DNA of 64,000 nucleotides from HGM12998 sp900756495. GTDB taxonomy: Bacteria; Bacillota; Clostridia; Oscillospirales; Oscillospiraceae. The stretch spans positions 5,149-69,148 of the forward strand of contig CAUEFI010000016.1 in the NCBI GenBank assembly GCA_958477305.1, written 5' to 3'. The translations under genes were made by a program, and so were the position numbers. Shown one piece after another: positions 7,228 through 15,454 of this stretch (position 1 is the first letter of the stretch; the number at the start of each line of letters is the position of its first letter). The notes below the pieces were generated by a model that was not told the origin of the DNA, made no database searches, and worked only from the letters and a program-made list of their open reading frames with translations.

Positions 7228-9729
7228 TTGAACGAAACCAGATTTACCGACCGGGCCCAGACCGCCCTGCGTCTGGCCCAGGAGGCCAGCGCCGAGCTGG
7301 GGCACGGTTATGTAGGCAGCGAGCACCTGCTGCTCGGCTTGGCCCGGGAGGGCAAAGGCGTTGCCGCCACTGTGCTGAAAGGCGCCGGATTGGAAGGCGA
7401 CGCCATCCGCGGCGCTATCGCGCGGCTGGTAGGTGTGGGAGCCCCCGGCGGCCTCCCCTCCCAGGGTCTGACGCCCCGCTGCAAAAAAATCATTGAACTG
7501 GCCCTGAACGAGGCTGCCCGGCTGGGGCACCGGTACGTAGGCACCGAGCACCTGCTGATGGGCATCCTCCGGGAGGGAGACGGGGTGGCCGTCCGGGTAC
7601 TGGCAGGGGCCGGAGCTGAACCCAGAAAGCTCTACGGCGACGTGGTTGCCGCCATGGGAGGCGAAGCGCAGCCTCCCTTCCGAATGCCGGGCGGCAGCGG
7701 CAAGCCCCGGAGCGAACGGGATTACCCCACCGGTGACAGCAAGCTGCTGGAGCAGTTCTCCCGGGATCTGACCCGGCTGGCCGCCGGAGGCATGCTGGAC
7801 CCGGTGGTAGGGCGTGACAAGGAGATCGCGCGGGTCATTCAAATCCTCTCCCGGCGGCAGAAGAACAATCCCGCCCTCATCGGTGAACCCGGCGTCGGCA
7901 AAACTGCCGTGGCCGAGGGGCTGGCCCGGCGGATGGTGGCCGGCGAGGTTCCCGAGGATCTCCAGCGCAAGCGCCTGCTCTCCCTCGATCTGTCCTCCAT
8001 GGTGGCGGGCACCAAGTACCGGGGCGAATTTGAAGAGCGGGTGAAAAACATCCTCTCCGAGGTCCGCCGGTCCGGCGACATCATCCTGTTTATCGATGAG
8101 CTCCACACCATCGTGGGGGCTGGAAGCGCCGAAGGCGCCATTGATGCGGCCAACATCATCAAGCCAGCCCTGGGCCGCGGGGAAATCCAGGTAGTGGGCG
8201 CCACCACCACCGACGAATACCGCAAATATATCGAAAAGGACGCTGCCCTGGAGCGGCGCTTCCAGCCTGTAATGGTGGAGGAGCCCGACGCCGGTACCGC
8301 TCTGGCCATTCTCCGTGGCCTGCGGGATCGGTACGAGGCCCACCACCGCCTGCGCATCACCGACGAGGCGCTGGAGGCCGCCGTCACCCTCTCTTCCCGC
8401 TATATCAGCGACCGGCGCCTGCCCGACAAGGCCATCGATCTGATGGATGAAGCGGCCAGCCGGGTCCGGATGGATCGGCTGGCCACCCCCCCTGACCTGC
8501 GGGAGCTGGAGGACAAGGTGGAGCGTACCCGGCAGGAGAAAGAGCTGGCCATCCGCAGCCAGGAGTTTGAAAAAGCCGCCATGCTTCGGGATGCCGAAGG
8601 TGATTTCCGGCGTGAACTGGAAAAGCAGAAGGCCGCCTTTCACTCCGGTCAAAATGCCGGTCTGGTGAGCGCGGAAGACGTCGCCGCCGTCGTCTCCAGC
8701 TGGACCGGCATTCCTGTCACCACCCTCACCGAGACGGAGAGCCAGCGGCTTTTACGGCTGGAGGAGGAGCTCCACCGCCGGGTCGTGGGGCAGGAGGAGG
8801 CGGTCAATGCCGTGGCCCGGGCAATCCGCCGGGGCCGGGTTGGTCTCAAGGAGCCTGGCCGGCCCACGGGGAGTTTCCTCTTCCTGGGACCCACCGGCGT
8901 TGGAAAGACCGAGCTGTGCCGGGCCCTGGCCCAGGCCCTCTTCGGCAGCGAGGAGGCCCTCCTCCGCTTCGACATGTCGGAGTATATGGAAAAGCACACC
9001 GTCTCCCGCCTCATTGGCTCTCCGCCCGGCTATGTGGGCCATGAGGAGGGGGGGCAGCTCACGGAGAAAATCCGCCGGCGGCCCTACGCCGTGGTGCTCT
9101 TTGACGAGATCGAGAAAGCCCACGCCGACGTATGGGGCATTCTGCTCCAGATCATGGAAGACGGCCAAGTCACCGACGCCCAGGGCCGGAAGGCCGATTT
9201 CCGCAATACGGTCATTGTCATGACCTCCAATGTGGGGGCGGCCAAAATTACCGCCAAGGGGGCCAAACTCGGCTTCGCCCTTAGTGAGAAAAAGCCGGGC
9301 GAGACCCGTCCCCAGGAGGAACTGCGCGCCGCTGTGCTGGAGGATCTGAAAAAGGTCTTCCGCCCCGAGTTCCTTAACCGTCTGGATGAAACGATTGTGT
9401 TTACTCAGTTAAGTCGGAGTGAAATCCGCGCCATCGCCCACCGGATGCTGGAGGGTGTGGCGGAGCGGATGGCCGCTCTAGGGATCTCCCTGAAGGTGAC
9501 ACCGGCAGCTGTAGATGCCTTGGCCGACGCCGGCTTCGACCCCGACTATGGCGCCCGTCCTCTCCGCCGGGCCATCCGAAGCCGCGTGGAGGACCGAGCC
9601 GCCGAGCTGCTTCTCTCCGGTGAGGCGGCACCCGGTTCCGCCCTGGAGGTAGACGCCGGGGCAGATGGTCTGGTACTCTCCCCCATCGTCCTGCCTGCAA
9701 CTACAAAAGAAACAGGTGACTTATCATGA
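7228..9729 (+). CDS. clpC: ATP-dependent Clp protease ATP-binding subunit ClpC
   Basis: Hsp100 AAA+ unfoldase that feeds damaged proteins to ClpP. Domains in 833 residues: Clp_N double repeat (1-145), AAA-1 with Walker A GEPGVGKTA (about 220), a UVR-type middle segment (about 428-470), AAA-2 with Walker A GPTGVGKTE (about 554), and the ClpB_D2-small C-terminal domain. The TTG at 7228 with GAGGTG 5 nt upstream aligns with the usual N-terminus (NETRFTDRAQ), whereas an ATG at 7162 would add 22 unusual residues. The mcsA, mcsB and ctsR genes that normally accompany clpC in Bacilli are absent. The stop overlaps the next gene as ATGA. Confidence 0.95.
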   Translation: MNETRFTDRAQTALRLAQEASAELGHGYVGSEHLLLGLAREGKGVAATVLKGAGLEGDAIRGAIARLVGVGAPGGLPSQGLTPRCKKIIELALNEAARLGHRYVGTEHLLMGILREGDGVAVRVLAGAGAEPRKLYGDVVAAMGGEAQPPFRMPGGSGKPRSERDYPTGDSKLLEQFSRDLTRLAAGGMLDPVVGRDKEIARVIQILSRRQKNNPALIGEPGVGKTAVAEGLARRMVAGEVPEDLQRKRLLSLDLSSMVAGTKYRGEFEERVKNILSEVRRSGDIILFIDELHTIVGAGSAEGAIDAANIIKPALGRGEIQVVGATTTDEYRKYIEKDAALERRFQPVMVEEPDAGTALAILRGLRDRYEAHHRLRITDEALEAAVTLSSRYISDRRLPDKAIDLMDEAASRVRMDRLATPPDLRELEDKVERTRQEKELAIRSQEFEKAAMLRDAEGDFRRELEKQKAAFHSGQNAGLVSAEDVAAVVSSWTGIPVTTLTETESQRLLRLEEELHRRVVGQEEAVNAVARAIRRGRVGLKEPGRPTGSFLFLGPTGVGKTELCRALAQALFGSEEALLRFDMSEYMEKHTVSRLIGSPPGYVGHEEGGQLTEKIRRRPYAVVLFDEIEKAHADVWGILLQIMEDGQVTDAQGRKADFRNTVIVMTSNVGAAKITAKGAKLGFALSEKKPGETRPQEELRAAVLEDLKKVFRPEFLNRLDETIVFTQLSRSEIRAIAHRMLEGVAERMAALGISLKVTPAAVDALADAGFDPDYGARPLRRAIRSRVEDRAAELLLSGEAAPGSALEVDAGADGLVLSPIVLPATTKETGDLS

Positions 9730-10253
9730 AAAAATTTCTCTCGTTCGCTCTGTCTGTCCTACTCCTCTCCGCGCTTTTGACCGGATGCGGAGAGGGCGGC
9801 GGAAAGGGGGATGAAACGCCCCTCGCCCCGGAGGAGCGCACCGAGCTCTACAAAAACGCCATTGAGAGCGCCCGGGATCAGGAGATGAACGAAGCCGTTC
9901 CCGTCATCACCTCAGCCGAGGATGACATGGCCGATTTTATCCTTCCCATGCTGGGTATCACTGCTGAAAACACCAGTTCCTTTGCCGTAGCGGTCTCCGC
10001 TATGAATGTCCGGGCTTACGGCATTGCCGCCGTGATGCCCGCCGCCGGTGAGGATGAGGCGGTGCTGGAGGGGCTCAACAGCTTTATCGAAAACCAGCGG
10101 CAAAGTTTTGAACAGTACTTGGCCGACCAGTACGAGGTGGCCAAGAACGCCCGGTTGGAGACCCTGGAGGACGGCACCCTCCTGCTGGTCATGAGCGAGG
10201 GCCAGGATGCCCTCTTTGATGCTATCCGGGACAGCATCGAAAAGGCGGGATAA
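9726..10253 (+). CDS. DUF4358 lipoprotein
   Basis: A 175-residue secreted lipoprotein with signal peptide and lipobox LTGC. The mature part matches, by pattern, the DUF4358 family found in clostridia (segments ADFILPMLGI, YGIAAVMPA, FEQYLADQYEVAKNA, LLVMSEGQDALFDAI). Function is unknown. Its ATG overlaps the clpC stop codon, so it is translationally coupled to the unfoldase gene, which hints at a stress link but does not prove one. Confidence 0.8.
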   Translation: MKKFLSFALSVLLLSALLTGCGEGGGKGDETPLAPEERTELYKNAIESARDQEMNEAVPVITSAEDDMADFILPMLGITAENTSSFAVAVSAMNVRAYGIAAVMPAAGEDEAVLEGLNSFIENQRQSFEQYLADQYEVAKNARLETLEDGTLLLVMSEGQDALFDAIRDSIEKAG

Positions 10254-10261
10254 TTCTGTAG

Positions 10262-10294
10262 AACTGCGGGCAGCCCAATGGGCTGTCCGCAGTT
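10262..10294. terminator. Hairpin between convergent genes
   Basis: 15-bp stem with one G-U pair (10262-10276 with 10280-10294, 3-nt loop). There is no long T-run, so termination strength is uncertain. Confidence 0.55.
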
Positions 10295-10300
10295 GGCCGT

Positions 10301-11527
10301 TTATTCCTTGAAATCTTTTTTGTCAATCATCAGGATAAGGAAAAACGCAATAAGGGCGCATACCGCAAAAATGATGACAGCCCCGGCATAGCTTCCAAAA
10401 ATCTTCAGCCCCAGAGCCAATGCCACAAAGGCAAATGCCCGAATCAGTGTCCCCATCGTAAATACAACTCTGTTTACAGAGGGAAATTCCCTGATGCCAA
10501 AGGTAGTCATAATCATGGAAGGCATCAGGTTTCCTATTCCGCCGATTGCGAAACCGAGCATAACTATGCCCACCATCACCATGCCGTAGCTCAATTGAAG
10601 TCTCAGCAGAATAAATAGCACGACATACCACGCGGCATAGAGCAGAGAGGCCCTCTTGGTAGACCACTCCTGATCAATTAAGCCCCAAACCAAGCTTCCG
10701 CCAATTCCAATCAGGCTGGCCATAGAGAGTGTCGCGACCGCCTTTGCCTGTTCAAACCCGAATTCCATCAGATAGCTCACCGTTTGGCTGACCATTCCTT
10801 GGGTAACCAGGAAGAGCAGCCCGTAAGCGCAGGCAATTAGCCATGCGTTTTTATTGCACAGCAGCCTCTTCAGCGTCCACTGGCTCTGATAACGGGCAGG
10901 GGCTCCCTTCCCGCCGCCTACCGGGGCGGTTCCGGCCCCCTGCGGGTAATCCCTGACCCAGAATATACTGACAACGCCCATCAGGATCACGCCAATGCCG
11001 ATTACAAAGAATGCCTGCGAAAGTCCCATCCCTTGGATCAGCGTACTGAGCAGCGGCACAAAAAGGAATGCGGCCATCGGCATCCCCATCGTCGTAATTC
11101 CGAGCACTACGGCCTTTTTCGTCGGAAACCAGTTTCCAATTATCGTATTGGTTGTTGCTCCAGCGTACCCGTTGCTCAGCACTTGTCCGGCGATGATACA
11201 GATGGCATATCCCGCAATACTGGAAACACTGCCCATAAAAACAACGCTGATTCCAGCCAAAATATAAGTAATCACTGTGACAAAGCGCGCCCCACGCTTC
11301 ATCACCAGCGATGCGAACAGGAAAGAGCCGATGACCGACAGTATCCCTCCAACCGTGGACAGGGAGAGCAGTACGCTTCGGTCCCATTGAAATTTTTCCA
11401 CAAAAGCCGGAATCCAGACGTTCATCCCGCTCGTCGTAACACCTGCCGATATCCACCAAGCCAAAAGGGAATGGATAATGAGGCTATATCCCCAGAGGCC
11501 GCTCTTCCATCTCTTATTATCGCTCAT
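10301..11527 (-). CDS. MFS transporter
   Basis: A 408-residue, 12-TM major facilitator (segments such as VLLSLSTVGGILSVIGSFLF and ASLIGIGGSLVWGLID), probably of the oxalate/formate-antiporter-like group. It is the last gene of a three-gene operon (18 bp after the amidohydrolase gene), so it most likely moves an aromatic acid or polyphenol substrate or product. Base composition is slightly less GC-rich than the neighbours. Substrate is inferred from context only. Confidence 0.82.
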   Translation of the reverse strand: MSDNKRWKSGLWGYSLIIHSLLAWWISAGVTTSGMNVWIPAFVEKFQWDRSVLLSLSTVGGILSVIGSFLFASLVMKRGARFVTVITYILAGISVVFMGSVSSIAGYAICIIAGQVLSNGYAGATTNTIIGNWFPTKKAVVLGITTMGMPMAAFLFVPLLSTLIQGMGLSQAFFVIGIGVILMGVVSIFWVRDYPQGAGTAPVGGGKGAPARYQSQWTLKRLLCNKNAWLIACAYGLLFLVTQGMVSQTVSYLMEFGFEQAKAVATLSMASLIGIGGSLVWGLIDQEWSTKRASLLYAAWYVVLFILLRLQLSYGMVMVGIVMLGFAIGGIGNLMPSMIMTTFGIREFPSVNRVVFTMGTLIRAFAFVALALGLKIFGSYAGAVIIFAVCALIAFFLILMIDKKDFKE

Positions 11528-11545
11528 CCTTCCCGCCTCCCCGTT

Positions 11546-12529
11546 TTATATGCCATACAACAGCTTTTTTCCATTTTCATACGCAACGCGCCGTCTGGAT
11601 TCCTCGCTTATCGGCAGTTGATCGAGGCAGCAAGCTGCCTCTTCATTTGACTCAAACGGATAATCTACCGCAAACAGGATCCGGTCATCGCCAATTGCCT
11701 GAATGGCACAGGCCATTGCCGCAGAGGACAGATTTCCGCTCATGGTAATATAGATATTTTGCTTAAAATAGGCGGAAGGCTCCCGCCGGTTGCGGGAATC
11801 CTGCGGCGCGATTCTCCAGCGGTTATCCATCCTCCACAGAACATAGGGAAGCATTTCGCCCATATGCCCTACGATGAGCTTTACTTTTGGAAACCGGTCA
11901 AACAACCCTGTAAAAATAAAGCGCAGCACATAAGTTGCGGTATCCACACCCCAACTCCAGGTAGGACCGTTGAGGGCTTCGCAATCCCGGTAGAGCGCCA
12001 TGCTGTCAGAAAGAGTCTCTGTTGGATGAATATACAGGGGGACCCCCAAGCGCTCCGCACGCTCCCAAATGCACCAAAACGGCTTCTCATCCAAGAATGC
12101 TCCGCCAGCCAGCGTTCGACCCGCAATTGTGGCCCCTTTGAAACCCAGCTCCGCGACACAGCGCTCCAGCTCCTCTGCCGCCGCCTCCGGCGCCTGGAGC
12201 GGAAGCAGTGCAAAGGCCTCAAACCGCCCCGGATGGCTCTGGACCGTGTCATAAAGATAATTGTTGAACCTGCGGGCCAATGCGGCCGCTTCGCCTTGAT
12301 CTGCGACTCCCTCCAGTCCATTGGACCCGGCTTGGAGAACCTGTATCGCGATATTGCTTCGGTCCATACTGGGTATTCGCTCTTTTTCCACGTCACAGGC
12401 CAGAAATGCGGTCCGTTTCAGTTCCTCCTGACTCAGATTGATGGTCAGCCCCATGTTCTTCAGCATTTCACCCCGCATCTGCATCAGCCGTTCTGTGGCG
12501 AAATGCTCCTCAAAAGCGATTTTTTCCAT
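11546..12529 (-). CDS. Amidohydrolase-2 family (gamma-resorcylate decarboxylase-like)
   Basis: A 327-residue TIM-barrel metal enzyme of the ACMSD/gamma-resorcylate decarboxylase group, which usually decarboxylates (hydroxy)benzoates non-oxidatively. Expected metal ligands are visible: E7 and H9 in FEEHF, H168 in YIHPTE and D289 in FAVDYPFE; GHMGEMLPYVLWRMD (H222) is the family's second signature. The overall pattern (LPLQAPEAAAEELERCV, GPTWSWGVDTA) closely follows gamma-resorcylate decarboxylases as I recall them. It lies 22 bp after the C-C hydrolase gene. A role on a 2,6-dihydroxy- or trihydroxybenzoate in the same pathway is inferred. Confidence 0.8.
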   Translation of the reverse strand: MEKIAFEEHFATERLMQMRGEMLKNMGLTINLSQEELKRTAFLACDVEKERIPSMDRSNIAIQVLQAGSNGLEGVADQGEAAALARRFNNYLYDTVQSHPGRFEAFALLPLQAPEAAAEELERCVAELGFKGATIAGRTLAGGAFLDEKPFWCIWERAERLGVPLYIHPTETLSDSMALYRDCEALNGPTWSWGVDTATYVLRFIFTGLFDRFPKVKLIVGHMGEMLPYVLWRMDNRWRIAPQDSRNRREPSAYFKQNIYITMSGNLSSAAMACAIQAIGDDRILFAVDYPFESNEEAACCLDQLPISEESRRRVAYENGKKLLYGI

Positions 12530-12551
12530 GGTACTACTCCTCTCCTATCAA

Positions 12552-13391
12552 TCATTTTTCAATAGCCGCCTTTTTAATAAAAGCCGCTCCCTCATTCCAG
12601 TTGTCCTTTTGCTCGGCGTAAATGCGGGGCAGGATATGGGCCAGCTGGTGAAATTCCTTGACGTTGTGCATCAGCAGCATTCGGGCCGCCTCTTCCAGGA
12701 TCTTCACTCCGTCGGACAACGTCTTCACCTCCCGGCCGTTTACAATAGTCCACCCCATCCAGAACCGGGTGCGCAGCTCCACGCCCCCCTCCGTCTCCCT
12801 CACAAAGTGACACATCACCTCAGAACCACTGCCATCTGTGGGACCGGCCAGAGCAGCGACGATAGTACCACAGGCTGGGGTGCCGATTTTATCCTCGTCA
12901 AAGCCCAGATCCTTCGGCTGGCGAAAGCTGGCGCACAGCTCCTCCACGCCGCCCCCGATGTCCTCCCGGATCAGATGGGTGGTATTCCAGTAGCGCTCCT
13001 TGAGGGACAGCTTGTCACACCGCCCAACAGCAGGGTTCAAACTCCGGGCGCTGTAGTGATCCTCCGGGTCCCAGATGGTATAGCGCAGCTCACCCAGCCC
13101 GTGCCAGGCGAACCACCAGTCAAACATCTCTGCAGTCACACCGGGCATCCGGGTCAGATTGGCTACATACCCCGTCCCGTCCGGCATGATGCAAAATCCA
13201 ATCTCAGCCTCCAGATATCCCGGCTCAAACAACCGGTTTCTCTCGGAAATGGGAAGGGCCTCTGCCGGGTCGATAGGTCCCTTTTGAATGAGCGCCAGTG
13301 ATTCCTGAGGCGGGGTGACTATCTCTTCATCGTAATACTTCGCATAAGAAAGCTCTCGTTGCGCTTCGGTAATTGGTACGCGCCGCTGCAT
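12552..13391 (-). CDS. Phloretin/2,4-diacetylphloroglucinol hydrolase family (C-C bond hydrolase)
   Basis: A 279-residue DAPG_hydrolase-fold enzyme. Known members cut an aryl-ketone C-C bond: PhlG turns DAPG into MAPG, and Eubacterium ramulus Phy turns phloretin into phloroglucinol plus phloretic acid. The zinc ligands fit: H112 (EDHY), E143 (IRED), H242 and E246 (MHNVKEF). The spacing of +31 and then HxxxE is the spacing I recall for Phy and PhlG. Start ATG 13391 has GGAGGT 8 nt upstream; a longer frame lacks support. First gene of an operon with the decarboxylase-like and MFS genes, divergent from a LysR gene. Probable role is gut polyphenol cleavage; the substrate is inferred. Confidence 0.82.
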   Translation of the reverse strand: MQRRVPITEAQRELSYAKYYDEEIVTPPQESLALIQKGPIDPAEALPISERNRLFEPGYLEAEIGFCIMPDGTGYVANLTRMPGVTAEMFDWWFAWHGLGELRYTIWDPEDHYSARSLNPAVGRCDKLSLKERYWNTTHLIREDIGGGVEELCASFRQPKDLGFDEDKIGTPACGTIVAALAGPTDGSGSEVMCHFVRETEGGVELRTRFWMGWTIVNGREVKTLSDGVKILEEAARMLLMHNVKEFHQLAHILPRIYAEQKDNWNEGAAFIKKAAIEK

Positions 13392-13506
13392 GGGCAATCT
13401 ACCTCCTTCGATACTGCATCTTTTAGCTCCGGAGTACCCCTGAAGGCCCCCTGTCAATTTCATGGTAGCACAGGAAAGCCACAGGCGTAAAACGAAAAAT
13501 ACGCCC

Positions 13507-13533
13507 CTTTGCATTCCTATTTAGAATGCAAAG
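13507..13533. promoter_or_regulatory. 10-bp perfect inverted repeat, candidate operator
   Basis: CTTTGCATTC and GAATGCAAAG (7-nt spacer) lie in the AT-rich divergent region between the hydrolase operon and the LysR gene, 116 bp from the hydrolase start. A dyad of this size is a good candidate for binding by the LysR protein encoded next door. Confidence 0.5.
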
Positions 13534-13674
13534 AGACGCCGCAATTATTTGATATCTTTTCAATTATATTAAAATCGATTGCTTTATATATTGTAATTGA
13601 CCTTTCTGCCAATTATAATAAATTATCTATATTTATCTTTCATTCCACTTCAGCATCATGAAAGGGTGACATCT

Positions 13675-14574
13675 ATGCTGCAGCAGAACTTGTACAGCGT
13701 CGGCCTCGGGCAGCTGGAAATATTCTTTGCAGCCGTAGAACACAACAGCTTTACCAAAGCAGCCGTGTCTCTGAATATGACCCAGTCGGCAGTCAGCAAG
13801 GCCGTGGCCAAGCTGGAACAGGCGCTCGACATCCTACTCTTTCAGCGCCGGTACCGCGAGATTGTATTGACGGAGGCTGGCAGGGCCCTGTATGACCGCT
13901 GGAAACAGAGCGTCACCGAGATCAGCCGAAGCTATGTAGATGTACGGCAGGTGCTTCTGTCCAAGACAAGGTGCCTGCGTATCGGCGCCACCAACACCAC
14001 AGATTTGACGCTCTACTTCTGGCCTCTGGTAAACCGGTTCATGCAGTCTCACTCCGAGATTCGCCTGGAATTTGACAGCGACAGCATCAACCGACTGGTG
14101 GAGAAACTGGTGGACAGACGTCTGGATCTTATTTTTATCCCCGACTTTATGCACTATACCGTGGAAAAAGGGGGGATGAATTGGTGCTGGGCGGCCCAGG
14201 ACAACGCTCAGGTCGTCCTTCCCAAGGAACACCCGCTTGCGCACGAAACTCTTACCTTGGATACCATTAAAAATGAAAAAATCGCTGTCCTAGATGAACA
14301 TACGCCGGATAACGAGCGCTGGCTCCGCGAGCTGTTTCAGTCGAAAGGCTATCAGATGAACATTGGACGGGTCTTCAACTCTCCGGAAAGTATCGCGCAC
14401 TTCTATCAGCATCCGGATGGCATCATGCTCTCAGACCGCTATTTCGACTACGGACCCAATACGGAGGTACTCGTCAAAAAGCCGCTGCACGGGGTTAAAA
14501 ACGGTATTATCTGCGCCTGGCATCCCGACAACTGCACCGAGGAAGTCCGGCATTTTCTGAATATCATCCCTTAA
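13675..14574 (+). CDS. LysR-family transcriptional regulator
   Basis: A 299-residue LTTR. The N-terminal winged HTH is clear (FFAAVEHNSFTKAAVSLNMT, QSAVSKAVAKLEQAL), followed by a periplasmic-binding-like effector domain (about 90-295). Start ATG 13675 is chosen because AAAGGG lies upstream and it gives a normal LTTR N-terminus; an upstream ATG adds 26 hydrophobic residues. It is divergent from the hydrolase-decarboxylase-MFS operon, the usual arrangement for a regulator that senses a pathway substrate. Confidence 0.9.
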   Translation: MLQQNLYSVGLGQLEIFFAAVEHNSFTKAAVSLNMTQSAVSKAVAKLEQALDILLFQRRYREIVLTEAGRALYDRWKQSVTEISRSYVDVRQVLLSKTRCLRIGATNTTDLTLYFWPLVNRFMQSHSEIRLEFDSDSINRLVEKLVDRRLDLIFIPDFMHYTVEKGGMNWCWAAQDNAQVVLPKEHPLAHETLTLDTIKNEKIAVLDEHTPDNERWLRELFQSKGYQMNIGRVFNSPESIAHFYQHPDGIMLSDRYFDYGPNTEVLVKKPLHGVKNGIICAWHPDNCTEEVRHFLNIIP

Positions 14575-14577
14575 GCG

Positions 14578-14622
14578 CATAAGCGGGCACCAGCCGATTT
14601 GATCGACCGGCGCCCGCTTATG
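14578..14622. terminator. Hairpin between LysR and TauE/SafE genes
   Basis: 11-bp outer stem (14578-14588 with 14612-14622) between convergent genes. Confidence 0.55.
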
Positions 14623-14631
14623 TCCTTGTTC

Positions 14632-15375
14632 TCAAACCGCAAAGCCCAGCAGATCGCCGAAAAAAATCCACAGACCGGAGGCGGCTACGACAACATAAAC
14701 CACTGTCTTGAGCTTTTCACCGTCCAGTTTATGAAAAATCCTGCCCCCCACCAGGAATCCAAGGGCCATCCCAATCACAGCGGCCGGAACCATCGGCAGG
14801 ATCCCTATGTAAAACATGCCGCTGGCTGCCCGGACAATGTTGGTGTAGCCGCTGATGATGGCCAGGAACACCTGCATGGTTGCCAGATAGGCGAGATTGC
14901 TGTCGCAGACATTGAGAAGATAGACGGCCATGGGGGGGCCGCCTACATTAAAGAGGTTGTTGCCCACTCCGCTGATGGCTCCCACCAAAAGTCCGCTGGG
15001 AACGCTGCCTTTGATGTGGATTCGCTTGGACAGCAGAATAAAGTAGAGCGCCAGGGCAAACAGGAAGAGGCCCAGCCACCGCTTAAAATCGGCGGCGGCG
15101 TTGGCGGCCACAAGCCGTGTGACAAAAAAGCCGACTACCACATAGGCCGCCACTGGGATAGCCAGCTTTTTCCACTGAATATATCTGCGCTGCTGAATGG
15201 CCAGCGCCACTGAGCCCGCGCAGCCCACTACCCCTGTGATCACCAGAGCGTCGGTAAAATTCATGAAGATCGGCAGCAGCGCCATCAAAAGGGTGGCCAG
15301 GCCAAACCCGGACAGGCGCTGAACCAGCGCGCTGATAAAGCAGCAGATTGCCAGAAATAGGAGCATCCAGACCAT
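14632..15375 (-). CDS. TauE/SafE family membrane permease
   Basis: About 247 residues with eight or so TM segments and the TauE/SafE (DUF81) pattern: LSGFGLATLLMALLPIF at the start of repeat 1 and GVGNNLFNVGGPPMAVYLL at repeat 2. Family members export or import sulfite, sulfoacetate or other organic anions. The start is uncertain: ATG 15375 is used, but a TTG five codons upstream is possible. It converges on the LysR gene and may serve the polyphenol locus as an aromatic-acid exporter, but that is only positional. Confidence 0.82.
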   Translation of the reverse strand: MVWMLLFLAICCFISALVQRLSGFGLATLLMALLPIFMNFTDALVITGVVGCAGSVALAIQQRRYIQWKKLAIPVAAYVVVGFFVTRLVAANAAADFKRWLGLFLFALALYFILLSKRIHIKGSVPSGLLVGAISGVGNNLFNVGGPPMAVYLLNVCDSNLAYLATMQVFLAIISGYTNIVRAASGMFYIGILPMVPAAVIGMALGFLVGGRIFHKLDGEKLKTVVYVVVAASGLWIFFGDLLGFAV

Positions 15376-15454
15376 ATCAAATATCCCCAACCTCTCTGTA
15401 TCCCATTATAGCTTGGAACTGTCGTACGGCGCGCCCAAAGGGGCGGTGGTACAT

